Assembly: GCF_002847015.1 (NCBI RefSeq)
Contig: NZ_CP025085.1
Location: 3,906,001-3,970,000 of the forward strand
Length of the DNA: 64,000 nucleotides
From: Prodigiosinella confusarubida
GTDB lineage: Bacteria; Pseudomonadota; Gammaproteobacteria; Enterobacterales; Enterobacteriaceae
Direction of reading: 5' to 3'
This document shows positions 18,807 to 28,263 of this stretch, piece after piece. A program made the position numbers and the translations under genes. Position 1 is the stretch's first letter. Each line of letters begins with the position of its first letter. The notes below the pieces were generated by a model. That model worked only from the letters and a program-made list of their open reading frames with translations. It did no database searches and was not told the origin of the DNA.

Positions 18807-19098
18807 CACGATGCGGCGTATACCTTAGATAGAATAACGCCCCGATAGCGTATTAAGAAACGGGGATACACGGGGCGGCCGCCACGTTCGGCCTCTTTCC
18901 GAGCCCCCCACATCTGAGCCAGGTGAACGACACCGGTGTTAAGCCAACAAGGCGTAAGGTCAGGTGAAGCCACCGGTTTTCCCGGCGACAACACTTACCC
19001 ACGCCGTTGTTAATGATCAAGCAATACACCAGACTTTTGGGGTGCCGTCGAGAAGATAACGTAGTTTGCTATCAGGGGATTTAACTATGACCAGGAAA
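18807..19098. other. GC-rich intergenic block, unassigned
   Basis: No supported gene. The part at ~18840-18990 is distinctly GC-rich compared with its surroundings, with several CCGG-containing short palindromes and an open minus-strand frame (LTPCWLNTGVVHLAQMWGAR) that has no ribosome site. It may be a fragment of an interspersed repeat or decayed mobile DNA; I cannot assign it. Confidence 0.3.
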
Positions 19099-19245
19099 CT
19101 AGCCATTAGACGGTTGAAAATGAAAACCACCAGGTCCTCCGCCAGGCCCCCCACCATGTCCACCACCACCCGGAGGAGGGAAAATACACCCATTCAGGGC
19201 GACCGTCAGAATAAGTAAACCCATCAGTTTTAATAAACGCTTCAT
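19099..19245 (-). CDS. small glycine-rich lipoprotein, uncharacterised
   Basis: The 48-residue reading frame starts MKRLLKLMGLLILTVALNGC, a textbook lipoprotein signal with lipobox LNGC at residues 17-20. The mature peptide would be only ~29 residues: IFPPPGGGGH, then glycine/proline repeats GGGPGGGPGG and FHFQPSNG. A ribosome site GAGGT stands five bases before the ATG. The residue after Cys is Ile, which suggests sorting to the outer membrane. No homologue comes to mind with certainty. It is monocistronic. Confidence 0.6.
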   Translation of the reverse strand: MKRLLKLMGLLILTVALNGCIFPPPGGGGHGGGPGGGPGGFHFQPSNG

Positions 19246-19420
19246 GTTTTACCTCGTTATACACGTTATTCGGCCGCATCATAGAAAGGGGGCACCTGTT
19301 AAACAAGCATCTTATTCCTAAAAAAAAATGTATTAACAATAAGTTATGTTATTTACATATCTCAATGGGAAAATGACCGTTTCCTTTACGATAATCTGAT
19401 TGTCGCCAGAAAACAGGCGA
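19246..19420. other. AT-rich non-coding stretch
   Basis: No gene is supported. The side next to the lipoprotein gene (19246-19380) is AT-rich and must contain its promoter; I cannot single out a clear -35/-10 pair. Confidence 0.3.
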
Positions 19421-19448
19421 AAAAAAACTGACGCCAATCAAGTCAGTA
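19421..19448 (-). terminator. second intrinsic terminator downstream of gnd
   Basis: On the minus strand ACTGAC pairs with GTCAGT around a nine-base loop, followed by eight T residues. It lies ~150 bp beyond the stronger gnd terminator and would act as a back-up. Confidence 0.55.
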
Positions 19449-19575
19449 ACGACCAGACGTGCATCAGTTTTTGCTCAAAAAACCTGATAACGTTCCCAAC
19501 GGTGAGTTATCACCACTCTGACTGACGAACACAACACCAGCACAGGCAGCAATAGTGATATTCTCTCGACGGATA

Positions 19576-19613
19576 GAAAAAAGCGCGGTTTGAACAGACG
19601 TTCAAACCGCGCT
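19576..19613 (-). terminator. gnd intrinsic terminator
   Basis: There is a perfect 14-bp stem (AGCGCGGTTTGAAC at 19582-19595 pairing with 19600-19613) with a four-base loop, followed on the minus strand by six T residues at 19581-19576. It lies 34 bp past the gnd stop codon and ends the polysaccharide-precursor transcript. Confidence 0.85.
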
Positions 19614-19646
19614 GACACTAATAATTAATCAAAACTGACGTCATGT

Positions 19647-21053
19647 TTATTCCAACCATTCGGTATGGAATACCCCATCTTTATCAGTACGCTTATATGT
19701 ATGAGCACCAAAGTAATCACGCTGCGCCTGAATCAGGTTAGCCGGCAGAACCGCTGCGCGGTAACTGTCATAATAGGCGATAGCCGCAGAGAAGGTCGGG
19801 GTCGGAATGCCCTGCTGAACAGCGTAAGCCACAACATCACGTAACGCCTGTTGATAGTCATCAGCAATCTGCTTGAAGTAAGGGGCCAGCAGCAGGTTGG
19901 CAATATTGGCATTCTGGGTGTAGGCATCGGTGATTTTTTGCAGGAATTGAGCACGGATAATACAACCGGCGCGGAAAATCTTGGCGATTTCTCCGTAATT
20001 CAAAGACCAACTGTTTTCATCAGATGCTGCTTTCAGCTGAGAGAAACCTTGTGCATAAGAAACGATCTTTCCCAGATACAACGCACGACGTACTTTCTCC
20101 ACAAATTCCGTTTTATCACCAGCGAATGGCTGGATTGTCGGGCCGGTTAGCACTTTTGATGCTGCAACCCGCTGAGATTTCAGGAAAGACAGATAACGCG
20201 CGAACACGGACTCGGTAATCAGTGACAACGGTTCTCCCAGATCCAGTGAGCTCTGACTGGTCCATTTCCCGGTTCCCTTGTTTGCCGCTTCATCCAGAAT
20301 CACATCCACCAGATAGTTACCATCCTCATCTTTTTTGGTAAAGATATCAGCAGTAATTTCAATCAAATAACTGCTTAATTCACCTTTGTTCCACTCCGAG
20401 AATGTTTTAGCCAGATCGTCATTATTCAGGTTCAATGCCTGTTTTAACAGCGAGTAGGCTTCAGCGATCAACTGCATGTCACCATATTCAATACCGTTGT
20501 GTACCATCTTGACATAATGACCGGCACCATCAGCACCAATGTAGGTGACACAGGCTTCACCATCAGCACGAGCGGCGATTTTCTCCAAAATCGGCGCCAC
20601 CAGTTCATATGCGTGTTTCTGTCCGCCAGGCATAATGGATGGCCCTTTTAGCGCGCCTTCTTCGCCGCCGGAAACCCCGGTACCAATGAAGTTGAACCCT
20701 TCGGCAGACAGTTCACGATTACGACGAATAGTATCTTTATAGAAGGTATTGCCACCATCGATCAGGATGTCACCTTTCTCCAAGTGCGGTTTCAGTGAAT
20801 CGATGGTTTTATCTGTTGCTTCACCAGCCTTAACCATTAACAGGATGCGACGCGGTTTTTCCAGGGATTCAACAAACTCCTCAACGGTGTAGTAAGGCAC
20901 CAGTTTCTTACCCGGATTTTCTGCTACAACCTCATCAGTTTTATCTGCAGAACGGTTAAAGATGGAAACGGTATAACCACGGCTTTCAATGTTAAGCGCC
21001 AGATTGCGCCCCATCACCGCCATACCGACAACGCCAATTTGCTGTTTGGACAT
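19647..21053 (-). CDS. gnd: 6-phosphogluconate dehydrogenase (decarboxylating)
   Basis: Gnd converts 6-phosphogluconate to ribulose 5-phosphate, CO2 and NADPH in the pentose phosphate pathway. The 468-residue protein has the usual length. The NADP-binding motif is [15 protein letters not shown] at the N-terminus, the active-site loop is [11 protein letters not shown], and Lys/Asn catalytic residues lie in [12 protein letters not shown]. It is the last gene of the galF-side cluster and ends at a strong terminator. In E. coli gnd borders the O-antigen cluster; here it follows galF directly. Confidence 0.97.
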   Translation of the reverse strand: MSKQQIGVVGMAVMGRNLALNIESRGYTVSIFNRSADKTDEVVAENPGKKLVPYYTVEEFVESLEKPRRILLMVKAGEATDKTIDSLKPHLEKGDILIDGGNTFYKDTIRRNRELSAEGFNFIGTGVSGGEEGALKGPSIMPGGQKHAYELVAPILEKIAARADGEACVTYIGADGAGHYVKMVHNGIEYGDMQLIAEAYSLLKQALNLNNDDLAKTFSEWNKGELSSYLIEITADIFTKKDEDGNYLVDVILDEAANKGTGKWTSQSSLDLGEPLSLITESVFARYLSFLKSQRVAASKVLTGPTIQPFAGDKTEFVEKVRRALYLGKIVSYAQGFSQLKAASDENSWSLNYGEIAKIFRAGCIIRAQFLQKITDAYTQNANIANLLLAPYFKQIADDYQQALRDVVAYAVQQGIPTPTFSAAIAYYDSYRAAVLPANLIQAQRDYFGAHTYKRTDKDGVFHTEWLE

Positions 21054-21208
21054 TAAAGCAACTCCTGTCTGAAGGATAATCTACCTGTTGCGAATATATG
21101 CGACACAGGCAATTCAAAAGCAGACAGACATGGTAACTCAGCTAACGCTGGGTGGGTAGTAATTGGTTTGATAGGAAGAGGTGTTCTATAACACGGGGAT
21201 AACACCCT

Positions 21209-21234
21209 GCCTGAGCATCCGCTCAGACAGGATT
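21209..21234 (-). other. stem-loop after galF
   Basis: An 11-bp hairpin (CCTGTCTGAGC with GCTCAGGCAGG, one G-T pair) begins just after the galF stop. It lacks a T-run, so it may stabilise the upstream message or attenuate rather than terminate; gnd lies only ~150 bp downstream. Confidence 0.4.
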
Positions 21235-21239
21235 GGTCA

Positions 21240-22145
21240 CTAGGCAGAATGTCTGGCGAGCAGTGTCTTGATGTTCTCTTTAAACGCAGCACCCAGTTCT
21301 GGATTATGTAATCCATAAGAGACGAAAGCCTGCGCATAACCCAGTTTACGTCCGCAGTTGAAATTATGGCCTGTCATCTGCACCGCATCAACCGGTTGAT
21401 GTTTGATCAACTCGGCAATGGCGTCAGTCAACTGAATACGTCCCCAGGCACCCGGCAGAATCTGCGACAAAATCGGCCATGCATCCGCCGTCAGCACATA
21501 GCGTCCGACAGCAGAAAGGTCAGAACCTTCAGTAGGCGTTAGCTTCGGTTTTTCAACCATGGAAGTAATGACCGCTGAATCACCCGCGTTGATTAACGGC
21601 TGTGCGCATTCCACCACGGAGTATTCCGGCAATACTTCATAAGGACGGTGTTTTACCAGCACCTGACTGTGCCCGGTAGCTTCAAAACGAGAGATCAATT
21701 GTGCCAGGTTATCTTTGGATTGATCCGCCGAACTTTCATCCATGACCACATCCGGCAAAACAACAACAAAAGGTGCATCGCCCACAATGGGATGCGCACA
21801 GGAGACCGCATGTCCAAGTCCCAGCGTTTGCCCCTGGCGAACATTCATAATAGTTACACCAGCGGGACAAATAGCCTGAACTTCTGCCAATAACTGGCGT
21901 TTGGCGCGCTCTTCCAACAAGGATTCCAGCTCAAATGAGGTATCAAAATGGTTTTCGATCGCATTTTTGGAAGCATGTGTTACCAATACAATGTCCTTGA
22001 TACCCGCATTGGCGCACTCATTAACAATCTTCTCAATCACCGGACGATCGACCAACGGTAGCATCTCTTTCGGGATAGCCTTGGTAACCGGTAATAAATT
22101 CATTCCCAAACCAGCAACCGGGATAATCGCTTTTAATGTTGTCAT
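21240..22145 (-). CDS. galF: UTP-glucose-1-phosphate uridylyltransferase paralogue, GalF type
   Basis: The 301-residue protein is of the GalU/GalF nucleotidyltransferase family. The GalF assignment rests on [18 protein letters not shown], where GalU has GLGTRMLP: the Thr-Arg pair of the active enzyme is replaced, as in E. coli GalF, which has little activity and is thought to modulate GalU. Further GalF-like blocks are [16 protein letters not shown] and VTIMNVRQG. The start at 22145 ([12 protein letters not shown]) fits family members; a TTG five codons upstream is unlikely. It lies between ugd and gnd on the same strand. If no separate galU exists elsewhere, this gene would have to supply UDP-glucose. 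Confidence 0.85.
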   Translation of the reverse strand: MTTLKAIIPVAGLGMNLLPVTKAIPKEMLPLVDRPVIEKIVNECANAGIKDIVLVTHASKNAIENHFDTSFELESLLEERAKRQLLAEVQAICPAGVTIMNVRQGQTLGLGHAVSCAHPIVGDAPFVVVLPDVVMDESSADQSKDNLAQLISRFEATGHSQVLVKHRPYEVLPEYSVVECAQPLINAGDSAVITSMVEKPKLTPTEGSDLSAVGRYVLTADAWPILSQILPGAWGRIQLTDAIAELIKHQPVDAVQMTGHNFNCGRKLGYAQAFVSYGLHNPELGAAFKENIKTLLARHSA

Positions 22146-22215
22146 TCGTTGCTCTCTCAAAAAGAACCCGCAGTCTCACCTGCATTCAGAACACACTCTA
22201 TCACTAGCTTTATAC

Positions 22216-23382
22216 CTAATCGGAACCGAAGAGATCACGTGTATAGACTTTTGCTGCAACATCAGATAATTCCGATGCCATCCGATTAGACAGTATCACG
22301 TCCGAAATCTGTTTAAACTCCTCCAGATCATTGATAACCCGCGATCGGAAAAACTCGGTCTCTTTCAGCTCCGGCTCATACACTACCATTTCGATGCCTT
22401 TTGCCTTGATACGCTTCATTACCCCTTGAATAGCGGATGCACGGAAGTTATCAGAACCGGTTTTCATCACCAGGCGGTAAACCCCTACAACTTTAGGGTT
22501 TCGCTTAATCACCGAGTCGGAAATAAAATCCTTACGCGTCGTATTGGCATCCACGATGGCACGAATCAGATTATTGGGGACAGCCTCGTAATTTGCCAGC
22601 AGTTGCTTGGTATCTTTCGGCAAACAGTAGCCGCCATAGCCAAAAGAGGGATTGTTATAGTGCTGACCAATTCGCGGATCCAGTCCAACCCCTTCAATGA
22701 TTTGTTTGCTGTCCAAACCCAACGTCTGTGCGTAAGTATCCAGTTCATTGAAATAGGCAACACGCATTGCCAGATAGGTATTGGCAAACAGCTTAATGGC
22801 TTCTGCTTCCGTGGAGCCGGTAAACAATACCGTGATATCGGTTTTTCTGGCACCCTGCACCAAAAGTTGAGCAAATTGTTCCGCACGTGGTGATTGTTCA
22901 CCCACCACAATCCGCGATGGATACAGATTATCGTACAGTGCGCGACCTTCCCGCAGAAATTCTGGTGAAAAAATGATATTTCCCGTACCAAACTGCTCGC
23001 GTACCTGCTGGGTATATCCCACCGGAATAGTCGATTTGATGATCATCAGCGCGTGTGGGTTGACGGCAGTGACCTCACGGATCACCGACTCAACCGACCG
23101 GGTATTGAAGTAGTTAGTTTTGGGGTCATAATCGGTAGGTGTGGCGATAATCACGAAATCCGCCCCCTGATAGGCAGACTTGCCATCCAACGTTGCACGG
23201 AAATTGAGCGACGGATTACACAGAAACTCTTCAATTTCTTTATCTACAATCGGTGAAATGCCTTTATTCAACATTTCGACCTTTTCGGCGAGAATATCTA
23301 CCGCCACTACTTCATTATGCTGCGCCAGCAGCATTGCATTGGACAGGCCAACATAGCCAGTGCCCGCAATTGCTATTCTCAT
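22216..23382 (-). CDS. ugd: UDP-glucose 6-dehydrogenase
   Basis: Ugd oxidises UDP-glucose to UDP-glucuronate with two NAD+. The 388-residue protein matches the E. coli length. The NAD-binding motif [10 protein letters not shown] lies at residues 7-16, the catalytic loop carries the active-site Cys in [12 protein letters not shown], and SPEFLREG binds substrate. UDP-glucuronate is the direct substrate of the epimerase encoded upstream, so the two genes form a UDP-galacturonate supply route for surface polysaccharide. In enterobacteria the product also feeds aminoarabinose modification of lipid A. Confidence 0.96.
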   Translation of the reverse strand: MRIAIAGTGYVGLSNAMLLAQHNEVVAVDILAEKVEMLNKGISPIVDKEIEEFLCNPSLNFRATLDGKSAYQGADFVIIATPTDYDPKTNYFNTRSVESVIREVTAVNPHALMIIKSTIPVGYTQQVREQFGTGNIIFSPEFLREGRALYDNLYPSRIVVGEQSPRAEQFAQLLVQGARKTDITVLFTGSTEAEAIKLFANTYLAMRVAYFNELDTYAQTLGLDSKQIIEGVGLDPRIGQHYNNPSFGYGGYCLPKDTKQLLANYEAVPNNLIRAIVDANTTRKDFISDSVIKRNPKVVGVYRLVMKTGSDNFRASAIQGVMKRIKAKGIEMVVYEPELKETEFFRSRVINDLEEFKQISDVILSNRMASELSDVAAKVYTRDLFGSD

Positions 23383-23496
23383 TTTTCAGTCACATTAATC
23401 AATATATTGTACGCAATGTACAAATTAAAAAAGAAATAGCAATGTAGCAGAAGACAACGTCTGCATATATATTGCTGTGCATCGATAACCAATTAT

Positions 23497-24504
23497 TCAG
23501 ACTTGATAAAAATCGCGGTACCAGTCGACAAAGGCCTGAACACCTTCGACCACGCCTACTTTAGGGCGATAGCCGGTCATCGCCAACAGGTCTTCAGTAT
23601 CGGCGTAAGTTTGGTACACATCGCCTGCCTGCATTGGCATAAAGTGCTTTTTCGCTTCAATGCCGAGTGCATTTTCCAATGCAGTAACAAAATCCATCAG
23701 TTTCACCGGACTGCCGTAACCGATATTGTACACTCGATACGGTGCCGAACTGGTTGCCGGAGATCCATTTTCCACCGTCCAGGTGCTGTCTGCGACAGGA
23801 ACCTTATTCACAATACTCACAACACCATCAACAATGTCAGTGATATAAGTAAAATCACGACGCATATCGCCATGGTTATAAATATCAATGGGATTGCCGG
23901 CCAGTATGCTCTTGGTGAATTTGAACAATGCCATGTCCGGCCGCCCCCACGGACCATATACCGTAAAAAAGCGTAACCCCGTCGTGGGAATGCCATATAA
24001 ATGCGAATAGGAGTGCGCCATCAGCTCATTGGCTTTTTTGGTGGCGGCATATAGTGAGACAGGATGATCCGTCGAATCACAGGTAGAGAAAGGTGTTTTA
24101 CCATTCAGACCATACACTGAACTGGAAGAGGCATACAGCAGATGCTCAACATCATGATGACGACAGCACTCCAGAATATTCAGATGCCCGATAAGGTTGC
24201 TATCAGCATATGCCATCGGATTTTCCAGCGAATAACGCACACCGGCCTGTGCCGCCAGATGAATAACCCGGTCAAATTTTTCTGCGGCAAAAAGCGCATT
24301 CAGCCCTTTGCCATCATAGATGTCCAGTTTTTCAAAACGGAAACGACTCACTGTCTGAAGTTTTTGCAAACGCGCTTCTTTGAGAGAGACATCATAGTAA
24401 TTATTAAGGTTATCAATGCCGATAACATCATGTCCGTCAGCGCACAGTGACTGACTTACATAAAAACCGATAAACCCGGCCGCACCGGTAACAAGAAATT
24501 TCAT
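23497..24504 (-). CDS. UDP-glucuronate 4-epimerase
   Basis: This 335-residue extended SDR interconverts UDP-glucuronate and UDP-galacturonate. Rossmann motif GAAGFIG at 7-13, catalytic Ser-Ser-Ser before VYG, and YAATK as YxxxK. IDNLNNYYD near residue 35 and RPDMALFKF are characteristic of the bacterial UDP-glucuronate epimerases rather than of GalE. It precedes ugd by 115 bp in the same direction. Genes of this type are variously called uge, gla, lspL or wbnF, so no symbol is given. It probably provides galacturonate for LPS core or capsule. Confidence 0.85.
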   Translation of the reverse strand: MKFLVTGAAGFIGFYVSQSLCADGHDVIGIDNLNNYYDVSLKEARLQKLQTVSRFRFEKLDIYDGKGLNALFAAEKFDRVIHLAAQAGVRYSLENPMAYADSNLIGHLNILECCRHHDVEHLLYASSSSVYGLNGKTPFSTCDSTDHPVSLYAATKKANELMAHSYSHLYGIPTTGLRFFTVYGPWGRPDMALFKFTKSILAGNPIDIYNHGDMRRDFTYITDIVDGVVSIVNKVPVADSTWTVENGSPATSSAPYRVYNIGYGSPVKLMDFVTALENALGIEAKKHFMPMQAGDVYQTYADTEDLLAMTGYRPKVGVVEGVQAFVDWYRDFYQV

Positions 24505-24641
24505 TACAACCCCTTATATAACTTCACATATGATGCTGCAGCAGCATTGATATCATATCGTTTATTTAGACTATTATTAATACTACTTGTTTTTTAACTG
24601 AAACCATCAATTTTCTAAGCTGACAATATTATTGCGCTTAT

Positions 24642-24765
24642 ATACCAAAATAATTCGAGTTGCAGGAAGGCGGCAAGAGAGTGAATCCCGATGAGCTTAC
24701 TCAGATAAGTGATTCGGGTGAATGAGCGCAGCCAACACACCTGCAACTGGAAGTATGACGGGTAT
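24642..24765. repeat. ~124-bp imperfect palindromic intergenic repeat (copy A)
   Basis: The ends are inverted copies (ATACC…AGTTGCAGG at left, CCTGCAACT…GGGTAT at right) and the centre contains GATGAGCTTACTCAGATAAG. A degenerate copy is at 30789-30936. It is non-coding and lies in the 520-bp gap between the glycosyltransferase and epimerase genes, where its transcript would fold into a long hairpin. I recall this repeat as very common in Dickeya, Pectobacterium and Yersinia genomes. The remainder of 24505-25025 is AT-rich without a gene. Confidence 0.7.
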
Positions 24766-25025
24766 AAATATATATTACATGTTGATGTCATAGATATAAT
24801 CTAACATAAGATTAACCATCAGAAATAAGGCAACTTTAAAAAACATAGGTATTTAATAAAATTCGAATACATTCATTAACCCACATTTACATATTAAAAA
24901 TAGAATTTGAATATCCACTCAAACTCTATAAAGCATAAAACTTCCATACGTATGATGAAGAACAATGAATTATAATTCAAAAACCAAGAATGAACAGTCC
25001 TGTCCTAAAGAATGGAATCATCACA

Positions 25026-25817
25026 TCATTTAATTATCATTTTCTTAATTGTAAAAATCAAGATACTCTTTATATGCCAAAAAAAATGCCTGGAAAATAT
25101 TTTTCGATTATTATACTGAGCATAGTGCACCGCCTTTACCATAGGTAAATATAGTGGCTTTATGTTCTTCTTCGTTGAGCGATAACAGATATCTATATCC
25201 TCACAGTACATAAAATATCGTTCATCAAATCCTTTTAAATTAGCATAATGGCTCACTTCAAAAATCATAAAAGAACCGGCCAACCAATCCACATAAGCGA
25301 TATCATTGACCTCTTTTCTATTTATTACAGTATCATTCTTACCTAAAAAGAATGATTTAAAAAAATCAGACAAAACCGGGTAATGCCTAATGCCCTTATC
25401 ATGAATTGTGAAATTTTCATCTGTGAATAGATTTATACCCGCTAATTTAAAATGATACTGGTCATGAAGAGAAATAATTTTTTCAATTTCTTCGCATGTA
25501 ATAAGCACATCTGGATTTAATACAATAAACAGATCATTGTCTTTAGGATTAAACTTATCTTGTATATATTTAAATATCAAATTATTATTTTCGCCAAACC
25601 CTAGATTTTTTTTATCATCAATATAATCAATATTATTTTCCAAACAAAAAACATCAAACCCAGAGCGATAACGTTCTGAATTCTCTTTTACAACAACTTT
25701 ATATTTTTTTGCAAGGTCAGGAAGGCAATGAATGTTTTTTATCATGCATTGATGACCATGTGAAACGACTGAAATATATACATTCATATTAAAAATATTC
25801 CGAGCATAAAATTTCAT
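25026..25817 (-). CDS. WbbL-like family-2 glycosyltransferase (probable rhamnosyltransferase)
   Basis: The 263-residue GT-A glycosyltransferase resembles E. coli WbbL, which adds rhamnose in O16 antigen synthesis. Shared features are an N-terminal YISVVSHGH strand, GFGENNN, FIVLNPDV as the DxD-like nucleotide-sugar region, VDWLAGSFMIF, GFDERYFMYCEDIDICYR and a C-terminal HYAQYNNRKIF with basic amphipathic helix. An internal ATG at 25787 (MNVYISVV) aligns better with WbbL and may be the true start. The gene is very AT-rich, unlike its neighbours, as is typical of exchanged O-antigen genes. It is the first gene after the ops element at 26150 and the only glycosyltransferase in the locus. Donor sugar not proven. 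Confidence 0.8.
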   Translation of the reverse strand: MKFYARNIFNMNVYISVVSHGHQCMIKNIHCLPDLAKKYKVVVKENSERYRSGFDVFCLENNIDYIDDKKNLGFGENNNLIFKYIQDKFNPKDNDLFIVLNPDVLITCEEIEKIISLHDQYHFKLAGINLFTDENFTIHDKGIRHYPVLSDFFKSFFLGKNDTVINRKEVNDIAYVDWLAGSFMIFEVSHYANLKGFDERYFMYCEDIDICYRSTKKNIKPLYLPMVKAVHYAQYNNRKIFSRHFFWHIKSILIFTIKKMIIK

Positions 25818-26149
25818 GCTCTCTAAGTATTCTTTATTAACAAGACAGATGCTATACCAATCGACCGTTTAATATTTGTATTCTATCACTCTCAAGTATG
25901 TTCACAAAATTCTGCTAATCAACATGATGCAAAGCAGAACAATATCTTCACATTCAGTTAATACACACCATTAATCTGAAAAAATCCACAAACCAGCGAA
26001 CAGAAAAACGCCAGATCAGATGCCTATCAGAAATGCAGGGATTTTTCATACAAAAGAAAAAATCAAGCGGTTAGATTTAAGATTTAATCATAAAAAACAA
26101 TAACAGGCAGGAAAAAGCAGTTTACACTATGAACTAAATAACGCACATG

Positions 26150-26161
26150 CACGCTACCGCC
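26150..26161 (-). promoter_or_regulatory. ops element within JUMPstart (RfaH recruitment site)
   Basis: The minus strand reads GGCGGTAGCGTG, the exact ops consensus, preceded by GCCAA as in JUMPstart sequences. RfaH binds RNA polymerase paused at ops and suppresses early termination in long O-antigen, capsule and LPS-core operons. It points toward the glycosyltransferase gene 333 bp away, so RfaH control of the glycosyltransferase-epimerase-ugd-galF-gnd direction is likely. A weak promoter candidate (TATAGT) lies ~60 bp upstream. The rest of 25818-26593 has no recognisable gene. Confidence 0.88.
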
Positions 26162-26593
26162 TTGGCTTTCTGGCTACCAATGCGCGACCAACCACAAATC
26201 CGAACTTGTGTCCATCACTATATCAATCTAAAGTGGCACCTAAAGATCAGAACACCCTTTGCTGAAACGAAGTAAAACAGCTGCCGCTACATTATTAACT
26301 GCATATAACATAATACAAGTGAAATATCCCGAATGAGGGAAATTTTACCAAGCTATAACTATCTTTTACATTTGAATTTCCGGGCATTTCTGTCTTCTGC
26401 ACTTTTCGATCTCCATTCCGAATTTATATATGCTTTATCACCGAAGAAATTTTACAATAAAATGCTGTAGGGAGTAGTATTCGATGGGTTATTAATTCTT
26501 TCTCTCTCCCTAAGAAATCGCCTAACATAGACAACAAACGAACAAATCAAATAAAATTTAGAATATTATTCCAAAAAAAGGTAAAAATTCAGT

Positions 26594-28180
26594 ATGGAAT
26601 GGATAGTTGATCCAACAGTGTGGGCAGGATTGGCAACGCTGGTGGTGCTTGAGCTGGTATTAGGCATCGACAACCTGGTCTTCATTGCGATTCTTGCTGA
26701 AAAGCTGCCGGAAAAACTGCGGGACAAGGCTCGTGTTGTCGGTTTATTACTGGCACTGCTGATGCGGTTCATCCTGCTCTCCTCTATATCTTGGCTGGTT
26801 TCCCTTACTAATCCGCTGGTTACAGCGCTGGATCACGCTTTCAGCGCCCGCGATATTATCATGCTGGTCGGGGGATTGTTCCTGTTGTTCAAAGCTACGA
26901 TGGAGCTTAACGAAAGGCTGGAAGGCAAGGATCAGGGACAACAGACTCAACACAAGGGCGCACGTTTCTGGCCGGTTGTCGCACAAATTGTCATTCTGGA
27001 CGCTATTTTCTCTCTGGATTCAGTTATCACCGCCGTAGGGATGACAGAGCATCTACTGGTTATGATGGCAGCCGTCACCATTGCTATCGGCTTAATGTTA
27101 CTGGCCAGCAAACCACTGACTCGTTTTGTCAATGCGCATCCGACCATCGTCATTTTATGCTTGAGTTTCCTACTGATGATTGGTTTTAGTCTGGTGGCCG
27201 ACGCCTTTGGTTATCATATTCCTAAAGGCTATCTCTATGCGGCCATCGGCTTCTCCGTGATGATTGAAATGCTCAATCAGATTGCGCAGTTTAACCATAA
27301 ACGTTTTCTCTCTTTGTCTCTGCCGTTACGTCAACGAACAGCGGAAGCGGTATTACGAATGCTACGGGGCGAACATAAAGATGCCGAACTGGATAACCAG
27401 ACATCAGCCATGATTGCGGACAACACCGGCGACGCCGGTCAATCAGTTTTCAACCGACAGGAACAACGGATGATTGAGCGGGTGTTGGGCATGGCTCAAC
27501 GTTCAGTGAGTAGCATTATGACCTCGCGGCACGATATAGAAAATGTAGATATCGACACCGAAACTGAACATTTCCCTGCTTTGATGGAAAAAAATCAGCA
27601 TACCCGGCTGGTAGTGACAGACAAAAATGTATCAAATGAACCACTCGGTGTCGTGCACATTATCGATTTGTTACGCCAGCAGCTTAATTGCCAGCCTCTG
27701 GATCTGCGCAAGCTGATCCGTCAGCCACTAATTTTTCCAGAACAGCTATCGTTGTTATCAGCACTCGAACAGTTTCGTGAGGCCCATACACACTTTGCTT
27801 TCGTGGTGGATGAATTCGGCTCGGTAGAAGGGATTGTTACATTAAGCGACGTCATGGAGACCATTGCCGGGAACCTTCCATTGGAAGGTGAAGAGTTGGA
27901 TGCTCGCCATGATATTCAGGAAAATGAAGATGGTACGCTGACCGCTAACGGTTATCTTCCCGTAGAAGATTTGATGATGTATGTCCCGTTACAATTGGAT
28001 GAAAAGCGTGAATATCATACTCTGGCCGGATTGCTAATGGAGTACTCACAAAAAATCCCACAAGAAGGTGATGAAATCGTCATTGATGGATATCGTTTCA
28101 ATGTGCTGACGGTCGAAAGTCACCGCATACTCAAAGTGTTAATTATTCAGGATACGCCACAGTCCGATTACGAGGTTTGA
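26594..28180 (+). CDS. yegH: TerC-family membrane protein with CBS and transporter-associated domains
   Basis: This 528-residue inner-membrane protein has an N-terminal TerC domain of about seven helices ([18 protein letters not shown], with acidic residues in helices that suggest metal ions; [15 protein letters not shown]), a linker, tandem CBS domains at ~300-430 ([20 protein letters not shown]) and a C-terminal CorC/HlyC domain. It corresponds to E. coli YegH by architecture, length and position beside asmA-dcd-udk. TerC relatives take part in manganese or tellurite handling; the exact role of YegH is not established. Confidence 0.9.
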   Translation: MEWIVDPTVWAGLATLVVLELVLGIDNLVFIAILAEKLPEKLRDKARVVGLLLALLMRFILLSSISWLVSLTNPLVTALDHAFSARDIIMLVGGLFLLFKATMELNERLEGKDQGQQTQHKGARFWPVVAQIVILDAIFSLDSVITAVGMTEHLLVMMAAVTIAIGLMLLASKPLTRFVNAHPTIVILCLSFLLMIGFSLVADAFGYHIPKGYLYAAIGFSVMIEMLNQIAQFNHKRFLSLSLPLRQRTAEAVLRMLRGEHKDAELDNQTSAMIADNTGDAGQSVFNRQEQRMIERVLGMAQRSVSSIMTSRHDIENVDIDTETEHFPALMEKNQHTRLVVTDKNVSNEPLGVVHIIDLLRQQLNCQPLDLRKLIRQPLIFPEQLSLLSALEQFREAHTHFAFVVDEFGSVEGIVTLSDVMETIAGNLPLEGEELDARHDIQENEDGTLTANGYLPVEDLMMYVPLQLDEKREYHTLAGLLMEYSQKIPQEGDEIVIDGYRFNVLTVESHRILKVLIIQDTPQSDYEV

Positions 28181-28229
28181 AATACAGCGGTTTAAATACA
28201 CGATGGTGGCAAGTTAAACGGTCAAAATG

Positions 28230-28260
28230 ACTCTGCAGGCGTATATATCGCCTGCAGAGT
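28230..28260. terminator. bidirectional stem-loop between yegH and asmA
   Basis: A perfect 12-bp stem (ACTCTGCAGGCG with CGCCTGCAGAGT) encloses a seven-base AT loop between the convergent gene ends. T-tracts are weak on both sides (ATTTTG on the minus side), so termination may be partial. Confidence 0.6.
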
Positions 28261-28263
28261 TAA

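Noticed and set aside
22426-22893. 155-residue plus-strand frame inside ugd
   Set aside because: Antisense shadow of a fully conserved gene; no independent start signals.
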